A DNA stretch of 64,000 nucleotides from Halomonas dongshanensis (GCF_024790395.1 NZ_JAJISC010000008.1:1-64000); one strand, 5' to 3'. Numbered from the stretch's first letter, positions 47,152 to 57,624 are shown. A program made the numbers and translations. The notes: generated by a model from the sequence alone, not told the origin.

Positions 47152-47591
47152 GCCACCTTCCTCTCGGCGCAGATGATTTCTGCTTCGCAGGCCAGCTCAT
47201 CGCCCACGGTCGCCTTGCAGGCAAACTTCCAGATGCCGCGCTTGCCCTTGATCACGTTGGCTTCCAGACGCAGCTGGTCACCTGGCATCACCGGACGCTT
47301 GAAGCGCACGTTGTCGCTACCCACGAGGTAGTAGACGTAGCCATCGGCGGGCAGCTTGTTGACCGTCTTGAAGCCAAGAATGCCACAGGCTTGAGCCAAA
47401 GCTTCGATGACCAACACGCCCGGCATGATGGGGTGATGGGGAAAGTGCCCGTTGAAGAAGGGCTCGTTGATACTGACGTTCTTGAACGCCACGATGGATT
47501 CGCCTTCGGTCAACTGAGTGACCCGGTCCACCAGCAAAAACGGATAGCGGTGGGGCAAGTATTCGCGAATCTCGTTGATATCCATAACCAT
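47148..47591 (-). CDS. fabZ: 3-hydroxyacyl-[acyl-carrier-protein] dehydratase FabZ
   Basis: FabZ dehydrates beta-hydroxyacyl-ACPs in fatty acid elongation and competes with LpxA and LpxD for hydroxyacyl-ACP. The hot-dog fold protein has 147 residues from the ATG at 47591 (or 145 from the next ATG), preceded by AGAGG. The frame to 47660 adds unlike sequence. The catalytic His lies in [10 protein letters not shown] and the catalytic Glu in IEALAQA. It is the first gene after the promoter at 47671-47698, so fabZ-lpxA can be transcribed separately from lpxD. Confidence 0.95.
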   Translation of the reverse strand: MVMDINEIREYLPHRYPFLLVDRVTQLTEGESIVAFKNVSINEPFFNGHFPHHPIMPGVLVIEALAQACGILGFKTVNKLPADGYVYYLVGSDNVRFKRPVMPGDQLRLEANVIKGKRGIWKFACKATVGDELACEAEIICAERKVA

Positions 47592-47670
47592 CGTAGCGAC
47601 CTCTAAAAAGACAAAACGCCTGGCATCATTCAGGCAAGTGCCAGCATCAAGGCTGGCCAAAAGGCAGTGG

Positions 47671-47698
47671 ATTATAGCGTGCCGCGGGGGGAGCTCAA
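47671..47698 (-). promoter_or_regulatory. Sigma-70 promoter before fabZ
   Basis: On the minus strand TTGAGC (47693-47698) is followed after 16 nt by a consensus TATAAT (47671-47676), 80 nt before the fabZ start. It lies in the 162-nt lpxD-fabZ gap and would give the fabZ-lpxA-lpxB genes an internal promoter. Confidence 0.65.
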
Positions 47699-47753
47699 GC
47701 CACTGGCTGGGATTCCCCGCTAAAGCGCCTCATTCGCGCTTTCAGCGACAAGG

Positions 47754-48791
47754 CTAAGCGCTATCGCGGCTACTCTTCTCCAAGCGCGTCAGGCGCTTGG
47801 CGATCTCATCCAACTGTTTGAAACGTACTGCATTCTTGCGCCACTGGGTGTTGTTCATGGCCCCCGTGCCGGAAGAGTAAACGCCGGGCTCGTGAATCGA
47901 GTTGGTCACCAGGCTCATGCCCGTCACCTGCACGCCGTCGGCAATGGTCAAGTGACCCGAGAGCCCGACCCCACCGCCCAGCATGCAATGCTTGCCCACC
48001 TTGGTGGAACCGGCAATACCGACGCAGCCAGCCAGAGCGCTGTGATCACCGATACGCACGTTGTGCGCAATCTGCACTTGGCTGTCGATCTTGACGTCGT
48101 TACCGATCAGGGTATCGCCCAATGCACCACGGTCGATGCTCGAGCAACTGCCGACTTCGACGTCGTCCCCCAGCACTACACCGCCGAGCTGGGCGATCTT
48201 GTGCCAGCGCGCGCCGTCGTGAGCAAAGCCAAAACCGTCGGCACCGATCACGCAGCCGCTGTGCAAAATCGCCCGTTTACCAATCACCACGCCGTGGTAG
48301 ACGGTGACATTGGCGTGTAGCCGGGTATCGTCGCCCAAGATCGAGTCGGCACCCACGACGCTTCCGGCGCCAATCACCACGCGATCGCCCAGCACCACAC
48401 CCGCGTCGATGACGGCGTGAGCCTGAATCTCGACGCCCTCCCCCAGGGTCACGTTATCGCCGACCACGGCCGTAGGGTGCACGCCGGTCTGCTTGCTCGC
48501 CTCTAGCGGATCGAACATTTGCGAGAGCTGAGCGTAGCCGAGGTAGGGGTTATCGATGGGCAGCTGCGGAACCGGACAGTTCTTACCGTGCTCGGGGTGC
48601 AGCAACACCGCCGCCGCCCGCGTCTCGGCGAGATCCTTGAGGTAGGCACGATTGGCCAGAAAGGCGATTTGATCCGGTCCCGCCTCCTTGAGCGTGGCAA
48701 GACCGCGAATGAGCGTATCGCCGTCGCCCTGGAAGTCGATGTCGAGACGGCGAGCAATGTCGGCGAGTGTGAGTGTTGGCGCGTGCGTCAT
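47754..48791 (-). CDS. lpxD: UDP-3-O-(3-hydroxyacyl)glucosamine N-acyltransferase
   Basis: LpxD adds the second, N-linked hydroxyacyl chain in lipid A synthesis. The 345 residues consist of an N-terminal uridine-binding domain (TLADIARRLDID to about residue 100), a long left-handed beta-helix of hexapeptide repeats, and a C-terminal helix. The catalytic-type His lies in the GFGFAHDGARWHKI region. The gene follows ompH within the bamA-ompH-lpxD-fabZ-lpxA order. Its Shine-Dalgarno is weak. The 118-nt gap before it holds a 12-bp palindrome GTTAACGTTAAC. Confidence 0.95.
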   Translation of the reverse strand: MTHAPTLTLADIARRLDIDFQGDGDTLIRGLATLKEAGPDQIAFLANRAYLKDLAETRAAAVLLHPEHGKNCPVPQLPIDNPYLGYAQLSQMFDPLEASKQTGVHPTAVVGDNVTLGEGVEIQAHAVIDAGVVLGDRVVIGAGSVVGADSILGDDTRLHANVTVYHGVVIGKRAILHSGCVIGADGFGFAHDGARWHKIAQLGGVVLGDDVEVGSCSSIDRGALGDTLIGNDVKIDSQVQIAHNVRIGDHSALAGCVGIAGSTKVGKHCMLGGGVGLSGHLTIADGVQVTGMSLVTNSIHEPGVYSSGTGAMNNTQWRKNAVRFKQLDEIAKRLTRLEKSSRDSA

Positions 48792-48909
48792 GGGAGAGCC
48801 CAGGAACCTTGGGTGCGGTAGAGCCGCACCGAAATACGAAAGATAAAGCGTGTTAACGTTAACGGCGCGGCGAGGGCTACGTTTACGCCCCGCGCCGGGC
48901 TATTCATCA

Positions 48910-49410
48910 TCAGTTCAGCGAATCGAAGATTTGCGTGACTTCGTTAGTCAAATTGGGCAGATCGGTCGCCGAATGCAGCACGCCTTGTGGCTCCACCAGC
49001 ACGTCGATGCCGTGACGCTCGATGACCTGTTCGACGGCCCGTTCGAGCTTGGGTTCCGCACTTTCGAGGAATTGCTGCTCGGACTGCTGCTGCGCCTGAA
49101 TCACCTCGCGACGAAGCTGCTCGAAGCGCGCTCCCTTTTGCTGCAGCTCGCCAATTAGCGCGTCACGCTCGGACTGCGACATGGTCTCGCCCTCGCGCTG
49201 AAGACGCTCCTGCAGCTGCTGTAGCTCGTTACCCAGGCCTTGGGCTTCGGTCTGCTGACTGCTGATCTGGCTTTGCAACTGGCTCAGCGAGCTCTGCGCC
49301 GACTGCGTGTTCATCAGCGCCGCACGCCAATCCAACACGGCGACCTCGGCGGCGTGTACCGGAAGCGCCATGGCACCCAAAAGACATGCGATCGCTGTCT
49401 GTTTACGCAT
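48910..49410 (-). CDS. skp: Periplasmic chaperone OmpH/Skp
   Basis: Skp is a trimeric periplasmic chaperone that holds unfolded outer-membrane proteins on their way to the BAM complex. The 166-residue precursor has a clear signal peptide (cleavage after about residue 21, at HAAE). The mature part is a long, Gln/Glu-rich coiled coil (QLQSQISSQQTEAQGL onward), the tentacles of the jellyfish-shaped trimer. It sits directly downstream of bamA, its functional partner. A hairpin lies in the 60-nt gap between them. Confidence 0.93.
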   Translation of the reverse strand: MRKQTAIACLLGAMALPVHAAEVAVLDWRAALMNTQSAQSSLSQLQSQISSQQTEAQGLGNELQQLQERLQREGETMSQSERDALIGELQQKGARFEQLRREVIQAQQQSEQQFLESAEPKLERAVEQVIERHGIDVLVEPQGVLHSATDLPNLTNEVTQIFDSLN

Positions 49411-49440
49411 GAAAAAGGCTCCTTAATCCAACCAATGACG

Positions 49441-49459
49441 CGGGCCGCGACGCGGCCCG
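49441..49459 (-). terminator. GC hairpin between bamA and skp
   Basis: CGGGCCG and CGGCCCG form a tight stem directly after the bamA stop codon. There is no T-run, so it is more likely a processing or attenuating structure than a full terminator. Confidence 0.4.
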
Positions 49460-49470
49460 AGCCGGTACGT

Positions 49471-51822
49471 TTAGAATGTTTGACCCAGCGAGAACTGGAA
49501 GAATTGCGTGTCGTCGCCGCTTTCGTCATTGAGCGGCTCGGCGATGCTGAATGTTAGGGGACCAACCGGCGTCAGCCAGGAGAGACCCACGCCCACGCTG
49601 TAGCGCAGATCGCCCAGATCCACACCCGAGCTGCAGCGCTGACGATCGGCATCGGCCGCCACCACGTCGTAGCAGGAGCTTAGGAAGGTGTTACCGGCAT
49701 CGAAGAATAGCGAGGTCTGCATCGAGCGCTGATCTTCGATGAAAGGCATCGGGAAGATCATCTCGGCGCTGCCTTCGACCAGCACGTTACCGCCTAAGGT
49801 ACGGTCACGGCCGCCTTCACGCGAGGGCGTGGTGCGCTGTCCCAGGGTGTTGGAGGTGAAACCGCGCACCGAACCCAAGCCACCCGCATAGAAGTTTTCG
49901 TAGAACGGATAGGGGTCGTTGCTATCGAAGGTGTTAGCGTAGCCAAGGTTACCGGTGAACTTCAGCGCCCAATCCTGGTTGTCGTTGAGCGGGAAGAGCT
50001 GCTGGGCGCGAGCACGCAGCTTGTAGTATTCGGCATCGCTGCCCGGCACGCTGGTCTCCAGCGACAGGCGCTGATAATTACCCGCCGTCGGCATGATACC
50101 GCGGTTGAGGTTGTTGCGCGTCCAACTGGCCGAGAGCTTGAGGCTCTGGGCGTCTTCGCCCTGATCTTCGACGTATTGGCGAATCTCCGAGGCGGTATCG
50201 AAGTAAGTCTTGACCGTCAGATCTTCCAGGGTTGCGCCGAAGTTGAGCCGCGACAGCTCGCTGATCGGGTAGCCGAAGTTGATTCCAGCGCCGTAGGCGT
50301 CGGTCGAGTAGGTCGAGATATCGGAGTCGGCGTAGTCGGTTTCGCGGTAGTAGACGTTGTAGCCGCGCGAAATACCGTCCAGCGTCCAGTAAGGGTCGGT
50401 GAAACCGAAGTTCACGCTAGTGAAGGTATCACTGCGCGAGGCGCCGATGTTGACGCGGTTACCCGTGCCCAGGAAGTTGTTCTGGGAGAGGCCCACGCCG
50501 TAAATGACCCCGGCGCTCTGAGAGAAACCAACGCTTGCCGACACCGAGCCCGAGGGTTGCTCCTCAACGGTGTAGGTCACGTCTAGTTGGTCGGGTTGGC
50601 CCGGCACCGGTTGAGTATCGACTTCGACCTGGCTGAAGAAGCCCAGGCGCTCCAGGCGCTGGCGCGATTGGGTGATCGAGTCGGTCGAGGCGGGTGCGCC
50701 TTCGAGTTGGATCATTTCACGCCGCAGTACTTCGTCTTCGGTCGTGGTGTTACCGAGGAACTGGATACGCCGCACGTAGGTGCGCTGGCCCGGCTCGACG
50801 GCGATGACGATATCGACGGTATCGCTGTCGGCAGTCATTTCGGGAATGCCGCGCACTTCGGCAAAGGCGAAACCTTCGGCACCCAAGCGCTGCCGCAGCG
50901 CTTCGGTAGAGGCGTTGACATCGCTGCGCGAGAAGATCTCGCCGCTTTGCACCTGAAGTAGCTGACGCGCCTCGGATTCGCCGATTTGCAGATCACCAGC
51001 GAAGCGCACGTCGCCTACGCGGTACTGGGTGCCCTCATCGACGTTCAGAGTAATGTAGATGTCCGACTTGTCAGGACCGATCGACACCTGGGTCGAGGTC
51101 ACATCGAAGTTGACGTAGCCACGGTCAAGATAGAACGAGCGCAAGCGCTCGATGTCGCCCGCGAGCGCCTCACGCGAGTACTCGTCACTGGAGAACCAGC
51201 CGAAGATACGCCCCGGGCGGTCGTTGAGCTCGAACACCTCGCGCAGTGTCTCGTCGTCGAAGGCTTGGTTACCGACGATGTTGATCTGGCGGATCTTGGC
51301 GACTTCGCCTTCGTTGATACGGATATTGACCTGCACACGGCCTTCGTCGACTGTCTGAACGTCGGTCTCGATGCGTGCGCTGTAACGCCCCTGCGCTTGA
51401 TAGACCGACTCCAGCTCGCGCTGGATCTCGTCCAGAGTAGACAGCTGCAGCACCTGGCCTTCGGAGAGCCCAGACTGGCGCAGACCGTTACGCAGATCGT
51501 CCTCGGAGAGCTGACGGTTACCGGTGATGTTGAGACGCGCGATGGTCGGGCGCTCGACGACCTGGATCACCAGCACGTCGCCTTCGCGGGCGAGCGATAC
51601 GTCATCGAAAAGGCCAGTGGCAAACAGGTTGCGCGTGGCGGCGGCCAGTTGCTGTTCATCGACGCGATCGTTGGCGCTGACCGGAAACGCATTGAAGACC
51701 GAGGCGGCGGAAACCCGCTGCAGCCCTTCTACACGAATGTCCGAAACGTCAAAGGATTGTGCTTGGGCACCGCTGGCTCCTGCCAATAAGAGTGCCGCCA
51801 TTCCGAGGGTCTTGATTTTCAT
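49471..51822 (-). CDS. bamA: Outer membrane protein assembly factor BamA
   Basis: BamA is the central beta-barrel of the BAM complex that inserts other barrels. From the ATG at 51822 the precursor has 783 residues with a signal peptide ending near AQAQS. Five POTRA domains fill about residues 22-420, each with repeats like VSDIRVEGLQRVSAASVFNAF. A 16-strand Omp85 barrel follows, with the conserved VRGF loop (LGSVRGFTSNTLGQR), ending in an aromatic residue (GQTF) as outer-membrane proteins do. The Shine-Dalgarno is weak. rseP upstream and skp downstream are typical. Confidence 0.97.
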   Translation of the reverse strand: MKIKTLGMAALLLAGASGAQAQSFDVSDIRVEGLQRVSAASVFNAFPVSANDRVDEQQLAAATRNLFATGLFDDVSLAREGDVLVIQVVERPTIARLNITGNRQLSEDDLRNGLRQSGLSEGQVLQLSTLDEIQRELESVYQAQGRYSARIETDVQTVDEGRVQVNIRINEGEVAKIRQINIVGNQAFDDETLREVFELNDRPGRIFGWFSSDEYSREALAGDIERLRSFYLDRGYVNFDVTSTQVSIGPDKSDIYITLNVDEGTQYRVGDVRFAGDLQIGESEARQLLQVQSGEIFSRSDVNASTEALRQRLGAEGFAFAEVRGIPEMTADSDTVDIVIAVEPGQRTYVRRIQFLGNTTTEDEVLRREMIQLEGAPASTDSITQSRQRLERLGFFSQVEVDTQPVPGQPDQLDVTYTVEEQPSGSVSASVGFSQSAGVIYGVGLSQNNFLGTGNRVNIGASRSDTFTSVNFGFTDPYWTLDGISRGYNVYYRETDYADSDISTYSTDAYGAGINFGYPISELSRLNFGATLEDLTVKTYFDTASEIRQYVEDQGEDAQSLKLSASWTRNNLNRGIMPTAGNYQRLSLETSVPGSDAEYYKLRARAQQLFPLNDNQDWALKFTGNLGYANTFDSNDPYPFYENFYAGGLGSVRGFTSNTLGQRTTPSREGGRDRTLGGNVLVEGSAEMIFPMPFIEDQRSMQTSLFFDAGNTFLSSCYDVVAADADRQRCSSGVDLGDLRYSVGVGLSWLTPVGPLTFSIAEPLNDESGDDTQFFQFSLGQTF

Positions 51823-51921
51823 GCAGTCAGTTCGCTCGCGTTGGTCTGCCCGTCTTGGTAGACAGGCACCATATACATTTGTGCAGGTAGATGACAAGGT
51901 ATCTCATCGCTGCACGCGTCA

Positions 51922-53280
51922 TTACCACAGGCGCATCAGATCGAAATAGAGAGCCATCAGCATTAGGGTGCCTACCATGGCAAGCCCGATGCGTAGCCCG
52001 ATGGCTTGGGCGTGTTCGGAGACCGGCCGCCCGCGCACGACCTCCACGAAATAATAAAGCAGATGCCCGCCGTCGAGCACGGGAATCGGCAGTAAATTCA
52101 GCACCGCCAAACTGATGGAAAGATACGCTAGAAAGCCGACGAACGCCTCAAAACCGGCGCGCGCGGAGTCACCGGAAATCTGCGCGATGGTGATCGGCCC
52201 TGAAAGGTTCGACGGCGAGATCAGCCCTACCAGCATCTTGCGAATCGCATCCAGGGTCAAAAGCGTCATGTCGCCGGTACGCGCAACCGCCTGCCCTACC
52301 GCTTCGATGGGCCCGTAACGAATCTCGCGCTGCATCTCTTCTGGCCAGGATACCGGCTCCACGCCCGCGCCGATATAGCCAATCTCGACCCCAGTCTCCA
52401 GAGCGTTGCGTCCAGGCGTCAGCGTCGTTTGGCGCCGCTCGCCGTCGCGCAGGTAATCGAGCGTCAAGGGGGTACCGGGGTTGGCGCGCACCAGATTGAC
52501 GAAGTGCATCCAGTCGTCAACGGCTTCACCGTCGATGGCAAGCATCTCATCACCCGGTGCAAGCCCCGCCTGCTCGGCGCTGCCGCCCGCCACTATTTGC
52601 CCTAATACGGCGGGAAAGTCGGGCTGCCAGGGCGTGATGCCGAGCGACTCAAGCGGCTGGGGCGGGTCCTGGCGCACCAGAAAGTCGTTCACCGCTAGGG
52701 CGTGTTCACGCGGCGCCTGCCGACCTTCGGCACGCGTTTCGACGCTAAGTTCGCCGCTAAAACCGATCATCGACACGAGTTTGAGGCTGATATCCTCCCA
52801 GGAGCGCACGGCATCGCCCTGGATGGCGGTGATTTCGTCGCCTCGTGAAAGTCCGGCCTCAGACGCGGGTGAGTCGGGCGTGACGCTGCCGATCCAGGGC
52901 GCAACCGTCGTCGTCCCCACCACGAAGACCAGCCAGTACGCCACGATGGCGAGCAGAAAGTTGGCCAGCGGCCCCGCCGCCACGATGGCGATACGCTGCC
53001 AGACGCTCTTACGGTTGAAGGCTTGGTCGAGCTGGTCGGCGGGCACCGGCGCTTCGCGCTCGTCGAGCATTTTGACATAGCCGCCAAGCGGAATCGCCGC
53101 CACCGCAAACTCGGTACCGTGACGATCGACCCGCGACCAGAATGGCTTACCGAAGCCGACCGAGAAGCGCAGCACCTTGACGCCACAGCGACGCGCGACC
53201 CAGAAGTGACCGAACTCGTGGAAAGTGACCAGCACCCCCAGCACGACGATGACCGCTAGAATGTTCTGAATCAGACTCAC
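51922..53280 (-). CDS. rseP: Site-2 intramembrane protease RseP
   Basis: RseP cleaves the anti-sigma factor RseA in the membrane and so releases sigma-E when outer-membrane proteins misfold. The 452 residues have the zinc motif HEFGH at 21-25 in the first helix. Two PDZ domains follow (around residues 120-200 and 205-290). The third zinc ligand is in LLPIPVLDGGHLLYY. The neighbours dxr (upstream) and bamA (downstream) give the conserved order linking the stress sensor with the assembly machine it protects. Confidence 0.96.
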   Translation of the reverse strand: MSLIQNILAVIVVLGVLVTFHEFGHFWVARRCGVKVLRFSVGFGKPFWSRVDRHGTEFAVAAIPLGGYVKMLDEREAPVPADQLDQAFNRKSVWQRIAIVAAGPLANFLLAIVAYWLVFVVGTTTVAPWIGSVTPDSPASEAGLSRGDEITAIQGDAVRSWEDISLKLVSMIGFSGELSVETRAEGRQAPREHALAVNDFLVRQDPPQPLESLGITPWQPDFPAVLGQIVAGGSAEQAGLAPGDEMLAIDGEAVDDWMHFVNLVRANPGTPLTLDYLRDGERRQTTLTPGRNALETGVEIGYIGAGVEPVSWPEEMQREIRYGPIEAVGQAVARTGDMTLLTLDAIRKMLVGLISPSNLSGPITIAQISGDSARAGFEAFVGFLAYLSISLAVLNLLPIPVLDGGHLLYYFVEVVRGRPVSEHAQAIGLRIGLAMVGTLMLMALYFDLMRLW

Positions 53281-53302
53281 GCTCTACTCCTCGCTACACG
53301 GC

Positions 53303-54523
53303 TCACGGCCTTGCCCCAGCTTCTCCATGCACAAACCGACGGGCGATACATGCGCGCGCGCGCTCACGCGCCTCGGCGTCGGCCGCCAAGATGGCATCGA
53401 GCGTATCGGCGGGTGCCACCGTGTGATGTACCAGTACCTCCGCCACGACCTCGGCGATGGCGGTAAAGCCGATGTCACCGTCCAGAAAGGCGGCGACAGC
53501 TATCTCGTTGGCAGCGTTGAGCGCCGCCGGTGCCGTACCGCCCGCTTGCATCGCCTCGCGCGCCAGACGCAGGCAGGGAAAGCGCGCTTCATCGGCGCGC
53601 TCGAAATCGAGCCGCGCAATGGTAAATAGATCCAGCGCCTCGACCCCCGCCTCGATGCGCTCGGGCCAGGCCAGCCCATAGGCGATGGGCGTGCGCATGT
53701 CAGGGTTGCCGAGCTGAGCCAGCACCGAACCATCCTGATAGGCAGCCATGGAGTGGATCACGCTTTGCGGATGGACGACGACCTGGATTTGATCCGGCGT
53801 GGCGTCGAACAGCCAGCACGCCTCGATCAGTTCGAGCCCCTTGTTCATCAGCGTGGCGCTATCCACCGAGATCTTGCGCCCCATCGACCAGTTGGGATGG
53901 GCGCAGGCCTGCTCGGGAGTGACGCCCTCAAGCGCCCCGGCCTCCCAAGTGCGAAAAGGCCCGCCCGAAGCGGTCAGCAGTAGCTGGGTAATACCGTGGC
54001 GCTCGAGCCCACCGCGATGTTCGCGGGGCAGGCACTGATAAATCGCGTTGTGTTCGGAATCGATGGGCAGAAGTGTGGCGCCCGCGCGCTCGACGGCCTG
54101 CATGAACAGCGCCCCGCTCATTACCAGGGCTTCCTTGTTGGCCAGCAGCACGCGCTTGCCCGCCTCGGCGGCGGCCAGCGCAGGCAAAAGCCCCGCCGCA
54201 CCGACGATGGCGGCCATCACTACCTCGCTTTCATCGCTCGCTGCCACCGCGCATAGTGCCTGCTCGCCGTGCCGCACCGTAGTGCTCAATCCCGCCTCCC
54301 GCAGACGCGCGGCGAGCCAAGCAGCATCCTCCTCGCCAGCCAGCACTGCCACGTCCGGGCGGTGGCGCAGGCACTGCGCATGCAGCGCCTCGCGTGAGGT
54401 GTGGGCGGTCAAGGCGTGCACGCGGTAGCGCTCGGGGTGGCGCCCAATCACGTCCAGCGTGCTGGTGCCGATGGAGCCGGTCGAACCCAGCACGGTGACC
54501 CGCTGCACGGAAGGCGCTGTCAT
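53303..54523 (-). CDS. dxr: 1-deoxy-D-xylulose 5-phosphate reductoisomerase
   Basis: Dxr makes 2-C-methyl-D-erythritol 4-phosphate, the first committed step of the non-mevalonate isoprenoid pathway. The 406-residue protein has the NADPH motif [15 protein letters not shown], the metal-binding segment [15 protein letters not shown] and the active-site loop GPFRTW. Its start overlaps cdsA's stop by 4 nt. It feeds the same pathway that UppS, two genes upstream, uses to make undecaprenyl pyrophosphate. Confidence 0.96.
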   Translation of the reverse strand: MTAPSVQRVTVLGSTGSIGTSTLDVIGRHPERYRVHALTAHTSREALHAQCLRHRPDVAVLAGEEDAAWLAARLREAGLSTTVRHGEQALCAVAASDESEVVMAAIVGAAGLLPALAAAEAGKRVLLANKEALVMSGALFMQAVERAGATLLPIDSEHNAIYQCLPREHRGGLERHGITQLLLTASGGPFRTWEAGALEGVTPEQACAHPNWSMGRKISVDSATLMNKGLELIEACWLFDATPDQIQVVVHPQSVIHSMAAYQDGSVLAQLGNPDMRTPIAYGLAWPERIEAGVEALDLFTIARLDFERADEARFPCLRLAREAMQAGGTAPAALNAANEIAVAAFLDGDIGFTAIAEVVAEVLVHHTVAPADTLDAILAADAEARERARACIARRFVHGEAGARP

Positions 54524-55323
54524 AACGGCAGCACCTGCACGTAGAGCAGAGCAAATAGCGGAATGGCGGCGGTCAGGCTGTCGACACGGTCGAGCACGCC
54601 ACCGTGGCCGGGCAGCAGTTGGCTCGAATCCTTGATGCCGCGAAAGCGCTTGAGCATGCTTTCGAGCAGATCACCTAGCACCGACACCAGCGTGATCAAG
54701 GCGCTGGCCACCACCAGAGCAAGTCCGGTGGCAAAGTTGAGCTGCTGCCAAACGGCGAACACCACGGCCAATAGCGCCGTGGCTGCCAAGCCGCCGTACA
54801 CGCCCTCCCAGGATTTACCGGGGCTAACCCGAGGTGCGAGCTTACGCCGCCCCCAGGCACGCCCAGCAAAGTAGGCGCCGATATCCGCCGCCCACACCAG
54901 CAGCAGAACGAACAGCAGCCATACGCCGCCGCTTTCACGCAGCACGTTGAAGCCGATCCAGCAGGGCAGCAGCACCCAGGCACCCATCGCCAAGCGCCCG
55001 GCCGTCGACTGCCAGGCAGCGTCGGGCTCGGGGTAGCGCGATACCCAGTAGAAGTTCAGCGCCCAGCCAATGGCAGCAAACCATAGCGGCCAGAGCGCCG
55101 TGGCGTTGCCGGAAAACCACAGCACCAGCATGACCAGGGCCAGGGCCCATACCGGCCAGATGCGCTTACCTTCGCCAAGCCCTGCCAAGTTGCTCCACTC
55201 CCAGGCACCCAGCAGTACGATGAGCGCCGTGAACAGGGCAAACGCCCCGCCGCTGAGCCCGAACAGCCCGACCAGCATTAGGGGGGCCAACCAGGCGGCT
55301 GTGATGATCCGCTGTCTAAGCAC
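54520..55323 (-). CDS. cdsA: Phosphatidate cytidylyltransferase
   Basis: CdsA makes CDP-diacylglycerol from CTP and phosphatidic acid, the branch point of phospholipid synthesis and the substrate of PssA. The 267-residue membrane protein has about seven helices and the C-terminal family signature around [25 protein letters not shown]. It overlaps uppS by 8 nt and dxr by 4 nt, so the three are translationally chained. Confidence 0.95.
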   Translation of the reverse strand: MLRQRIITAAWLAPLMLVGLFGLSGGAFALFTALIVLLGAWEWSNLAGLGEGKRIWPVWALALVMLVLWFSGNATALWPLWFAAIGWALNFYWVSRYPEPDAAWQSTAGRLAMGAWVLLPCWIGFNVLRESGGVWLLFVLLLVWAADIGAYFAGRAWGRRKLAPRVSPGKSWEGVYGGLAATALLAVVFAVWQQLNFATGLALVVASALITLVSVLGDLLESMLKRFRGIKDSSQLLPGHGGVLDRVDSLTAAIPLFALLYVQVLPL

Positions 55324-56113
55324 CTTGCGCCTCTATTTGTTCGTCGGTCATGCCGAATCGGCGTTTACGCTGGCAAAAATCCTCGAGCGCGGCATCCAAC
55401 GCCGGAGCGCCGAAATCAGGCCACAGCAGCGGTGAAAAATGCAGTTCCGCGTAGGCCAACTGCCAGAGCATGAAGTTGGAGAGCCGCTGCTCGCCGCTGG
55501 TGCGAATACACAGATCCACCGGCGGGATGGAGCGGCAGAGAAGCGCATCGATACGCGCCTCGTCGATCTCATCGGCGTGCAGCACCCCTTCGCTCACCTG
55601 TCTGGCGAGCGTTCTCGCCGCCTGGGCGATGTCCCACTGACCGCCGTAGTTGGCAGCGATGATCAGGTGCATGCCGGTATTGCTGGCGGTCAGGGTCTCG
55701 GCGCGATGGATGTGCTTTTGAATTGCGTGGGAGAAGCCGCGCTCCTCGCCGACGATGGTCAGGCGAATATTACGCTCGTGAAGCTTTTTGACCTCGCGCT
55801 TGAGCGCCATCAAAAAGAGCTCCATCAGCGCATTGACCTCCGACGCCGGACGCTTCCAGTTTTCGCTGGAAAACGCGAACAGGCTCAGGGTGCGCACGCC
55901 CCGTTCGGCGGCGCGCTGGATCACCGCGCGCACGGCCTCGACCCCGGCGCGATGCCCACGCACGCCCGAGAGCCCGCGCGCGCGCGCCCAACGGTTGTTG
56001 CCATCCATGATGATGGCCACGTGGGACGGCAGCCCCTCCTGCGATGAAGATCGCGATGGAGAGGCGAGCGATGTCTTGCCCGGTCGTTCGTCGGGAAGCT
56101 GGGTAGACGTCAT
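55316..56113 (-). CDS. uppS: Undecaprenyl pyrophosphate synthase
   Basis: UppS adds eight isopentenyl units in cis to farnesyl pyrophosphate, giving the carrier lipid for peptidoglycan and O-antigen. The start with the best Shine-Dalgarno (AGGA, 4 nt spacing) is the ATG at 56113, giving 265 residues. A Ser/Pro-rich, probably disordered stretch of about 30 residues precedes the conserved core. The core starts HVAIIMDGNNRWARARG, with the catalytic Asp, then GHRAGVEAVR and FAFSSENWKRP, and ends with RTSGEQRLSNFMLWQ. Confidence 0.95.
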   Translation of the reverse strand: MTSTQLPDERPGKTSLASPSRSSSQEGLPSHVAIIMDGNNRWARARGLSGVRGHRAGVEAVRAVIQRAAERGVRTLSLFAFSSENWKRPASEVNALMELFLMALKREVKKLHERNIRLTIVGEERGFSHAIQKHIHRAETLTASNTGMHLIIAANYGGQWDIAQAARTLARQVSEGVLHADEIDEARIDALLCRSIPPVDLCIRTSGEQRLSNFMLWQLAYAELHFSPLLWPDFGAPALDAALEDFCQRKRRFGMTDEQIEAQGA

Positions 56114-56141
56114 CGGTTCCTGCACCCAAGATCAAGCATGA

Positions 56142-56190
56142 AAAAAGCCGGCCTCAAACGGCACAGCGGGCAGCCAAGGCTGCCCGCGGC
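56142..56190 (-). terminator. Hairpins between frr and uppS
   Basis: Downstream of frr on the minus strand, a strong stem GCGGGCAGCC / GGCTGCCCGC is followed by a weak second stem (GCCG/CGGC) and six T (56142-56147). It may terminate part of the frr transcript before uppS. Confidence 0.5.
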
Positions 56191-56208
56191 AGTGTCGTAA
56201 AGCAAGCC

Positions 56209-56766
56209 TTAGACCTGCATCAAATCCTGTTCCTTGGCCGCCAGCGCCTTGTCGATCTCGGCGATGTACTTATCGGTCAGCTTCTGGATTTCGTCTTCGC
56301 CCTGACGCTGGTCGTCTTCGGTGATTTCTTTGTCCTTGAGCAAGGATTTGAAGTCACTGTTAGCGTCACGGCGCACGTTGCGCACGGCCACACGCGCGGT
56401 TTCGGCTTCGCTGCGGGCCTGCTTGATGTAGTTCTTGCGCGTCTCTTCGGTCAGCATCGGCATAGGCACGCGAATTACGTTACCTGCACTTGACGGGTTG
56501 AGACCCAGATCGGAGGTCATGATGGCCTTCTCGATCTTGGGCACCATGTTCTGCTCCCAAGGAGAAACCGTCAGCGTGCGCGCATCTTCAACGTTGACCG
56601 AGGCGACCTGATTCAGTGGCACGTCGCCGCCGTAGTAGTCCACCATCACCGCATCCAGGATGCTGGGATGGGCGCGTCCGGTACGGATCTTGTTGAAGTT
56701 GTGATGCAGCGCCTCGACGCTCTTCTTCATCCGCGTTTCGGCATCTTTCTTGATATCGTTGATCAC
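56209..56766 (-). CDS. frr: Ribosome-recycling factor
   Basis: RRF splits the post-termination ribosome together with EF-G. The 185-residue protein has the typical three-helix-bundle plus beta-domain make-up. It starts [16 protein letters not shown] and has the conserved [14 protein letters not shown] and [14 protein letters not shown]. The start codon is GTG (56764-56766), with GAGG about 8 nt before it. It lies 4 nt after pyrH, as in most gammaproteobacteria. Confidence 0.97.
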   Translation of the reverse strand: MINDIKKDAETRMKKSVEALHHNFNKIRTGRAHPSILDAVMVDYYGGDVPLNQVASVNVEDARTLTVSPWEQNMVPKIEKAIMTSDLGLNPSSAGNVIRVPMPMLTEETRKNYIKQARSEAETARVAVRNVRRDANSDFKSLLKDKEITEDDQRQGEDEIQKLTDKYIAEIDKALAAKEQDLMQV

Positions 56767-56770
56767 GTTT

Positions 56771-57538
56771 TTAACCTCTGTCTATCAGCGTGCCTTCCTT
56801 GCCCCCTACGACGAGATTCAGCAGGGCGCCAGGCTTGTTCATATCGAATACCCGCACCGGCATGTCATGGTCACGCACCAGGCAGATAGCGGTCAAATCC
56901 ATTACGCCGAGCTTCTGATCCAGAGCATCGTCGTAGGAGAGCTGATCGTATTTTACGGCATCCGGGAATTTGACGGGATCTTTGTCGTAGACGCCGTCCA
57001 CCTTGGTGGCCTTGATCACCACGTCGACATCGACCTCGATGCCTCGCAGGCAGGCGGCGGAGTCGGTGGTGAAGAAGGGATTGCCCGTCCCAGCAGAGAA
57101 CAGTACCACGTCACCGGAGGTGAGGTAGCGAATGGCGGTACGCCGGTCGTAGTGTTCGACGACACCACTCATGGGAATCGCAGACATCACCCGCGAACGA
57201 ATGTTGGAACGCTCCAGCGCGTCGCGCATAGCAAGCGCATTCATCACCGTGGCCAGCATTCCCATGTGATCGCCCGTCACGCGGTCCATGCCCGCTTCGT
57301 TGAGTGCCGCACCCCGAAACAGGTTGCCGCCCCCAATGACCAGGCCAACTTGCACCCCAATACCCACCAGTTGGCCGATCTCCAGGGCCATACGGTCGAG
57401 GACCTTAGGGTCGATTCCGAAATCGTGCTCGCCCATCAGTGCTTCGCCAGACAGCTTGAGCAAAATACGCTTGTACTTCGACTTGGAGCCTTTAGCCACT
57501 ACCGTCGCTTGGTTGGGCTCTTGAACATCGCGTGACAT
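56771..57538 (-). CDS. pyrH: UMP kinase
   Basis: PyrH phosphorylates UMP to UDP and is the hexameric bacterial type of the amino acid kinase fold, feedback-controlled by UTP and GTP. The 255 residues have [14 protein letters not shown] near the start, the glycine-rich [10 protein letters not shown], and the UMP-site segment [18 protein letters not shown] 15-residue basic N-terminal extension precedes the core. AGGAG lies 6 nt before the ATG. It is between tsf and frr, the usual translation-linked block. Confidence 0.97.
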   Translation of the reverse strand: MSRDVQEPNQATVVAKGSKSKYKRILLKLSGEALMGEHDFGIDPKVLDRMALEIGQLVGIGVQVGLVIGGGNLFRGAALNEAGMDRVTGDHMGMLATVMNALAMRDALERSNIRSRVMSAIPMSGVVEHYDRRTAIRYLTSGDVVLFSAGTGNPFFTTDSAACLRGIEVDVDVVIKATKVDGVYDKDPVKFPDAVKYDQLSYDDALDQKLGVMDLTAICLVRDHDMPVRVFDMNKPGALLNLVVGGKEGTLIDRG

Positions 57539-57624
57539 CTTTATCTCCTAGCAGTCTTGAGGGCGATCTTGAAACGCAGGTGGGCGGGAGTGGCCCCGAT
57601 TTATCCAGGGCCCGGATACGCAAA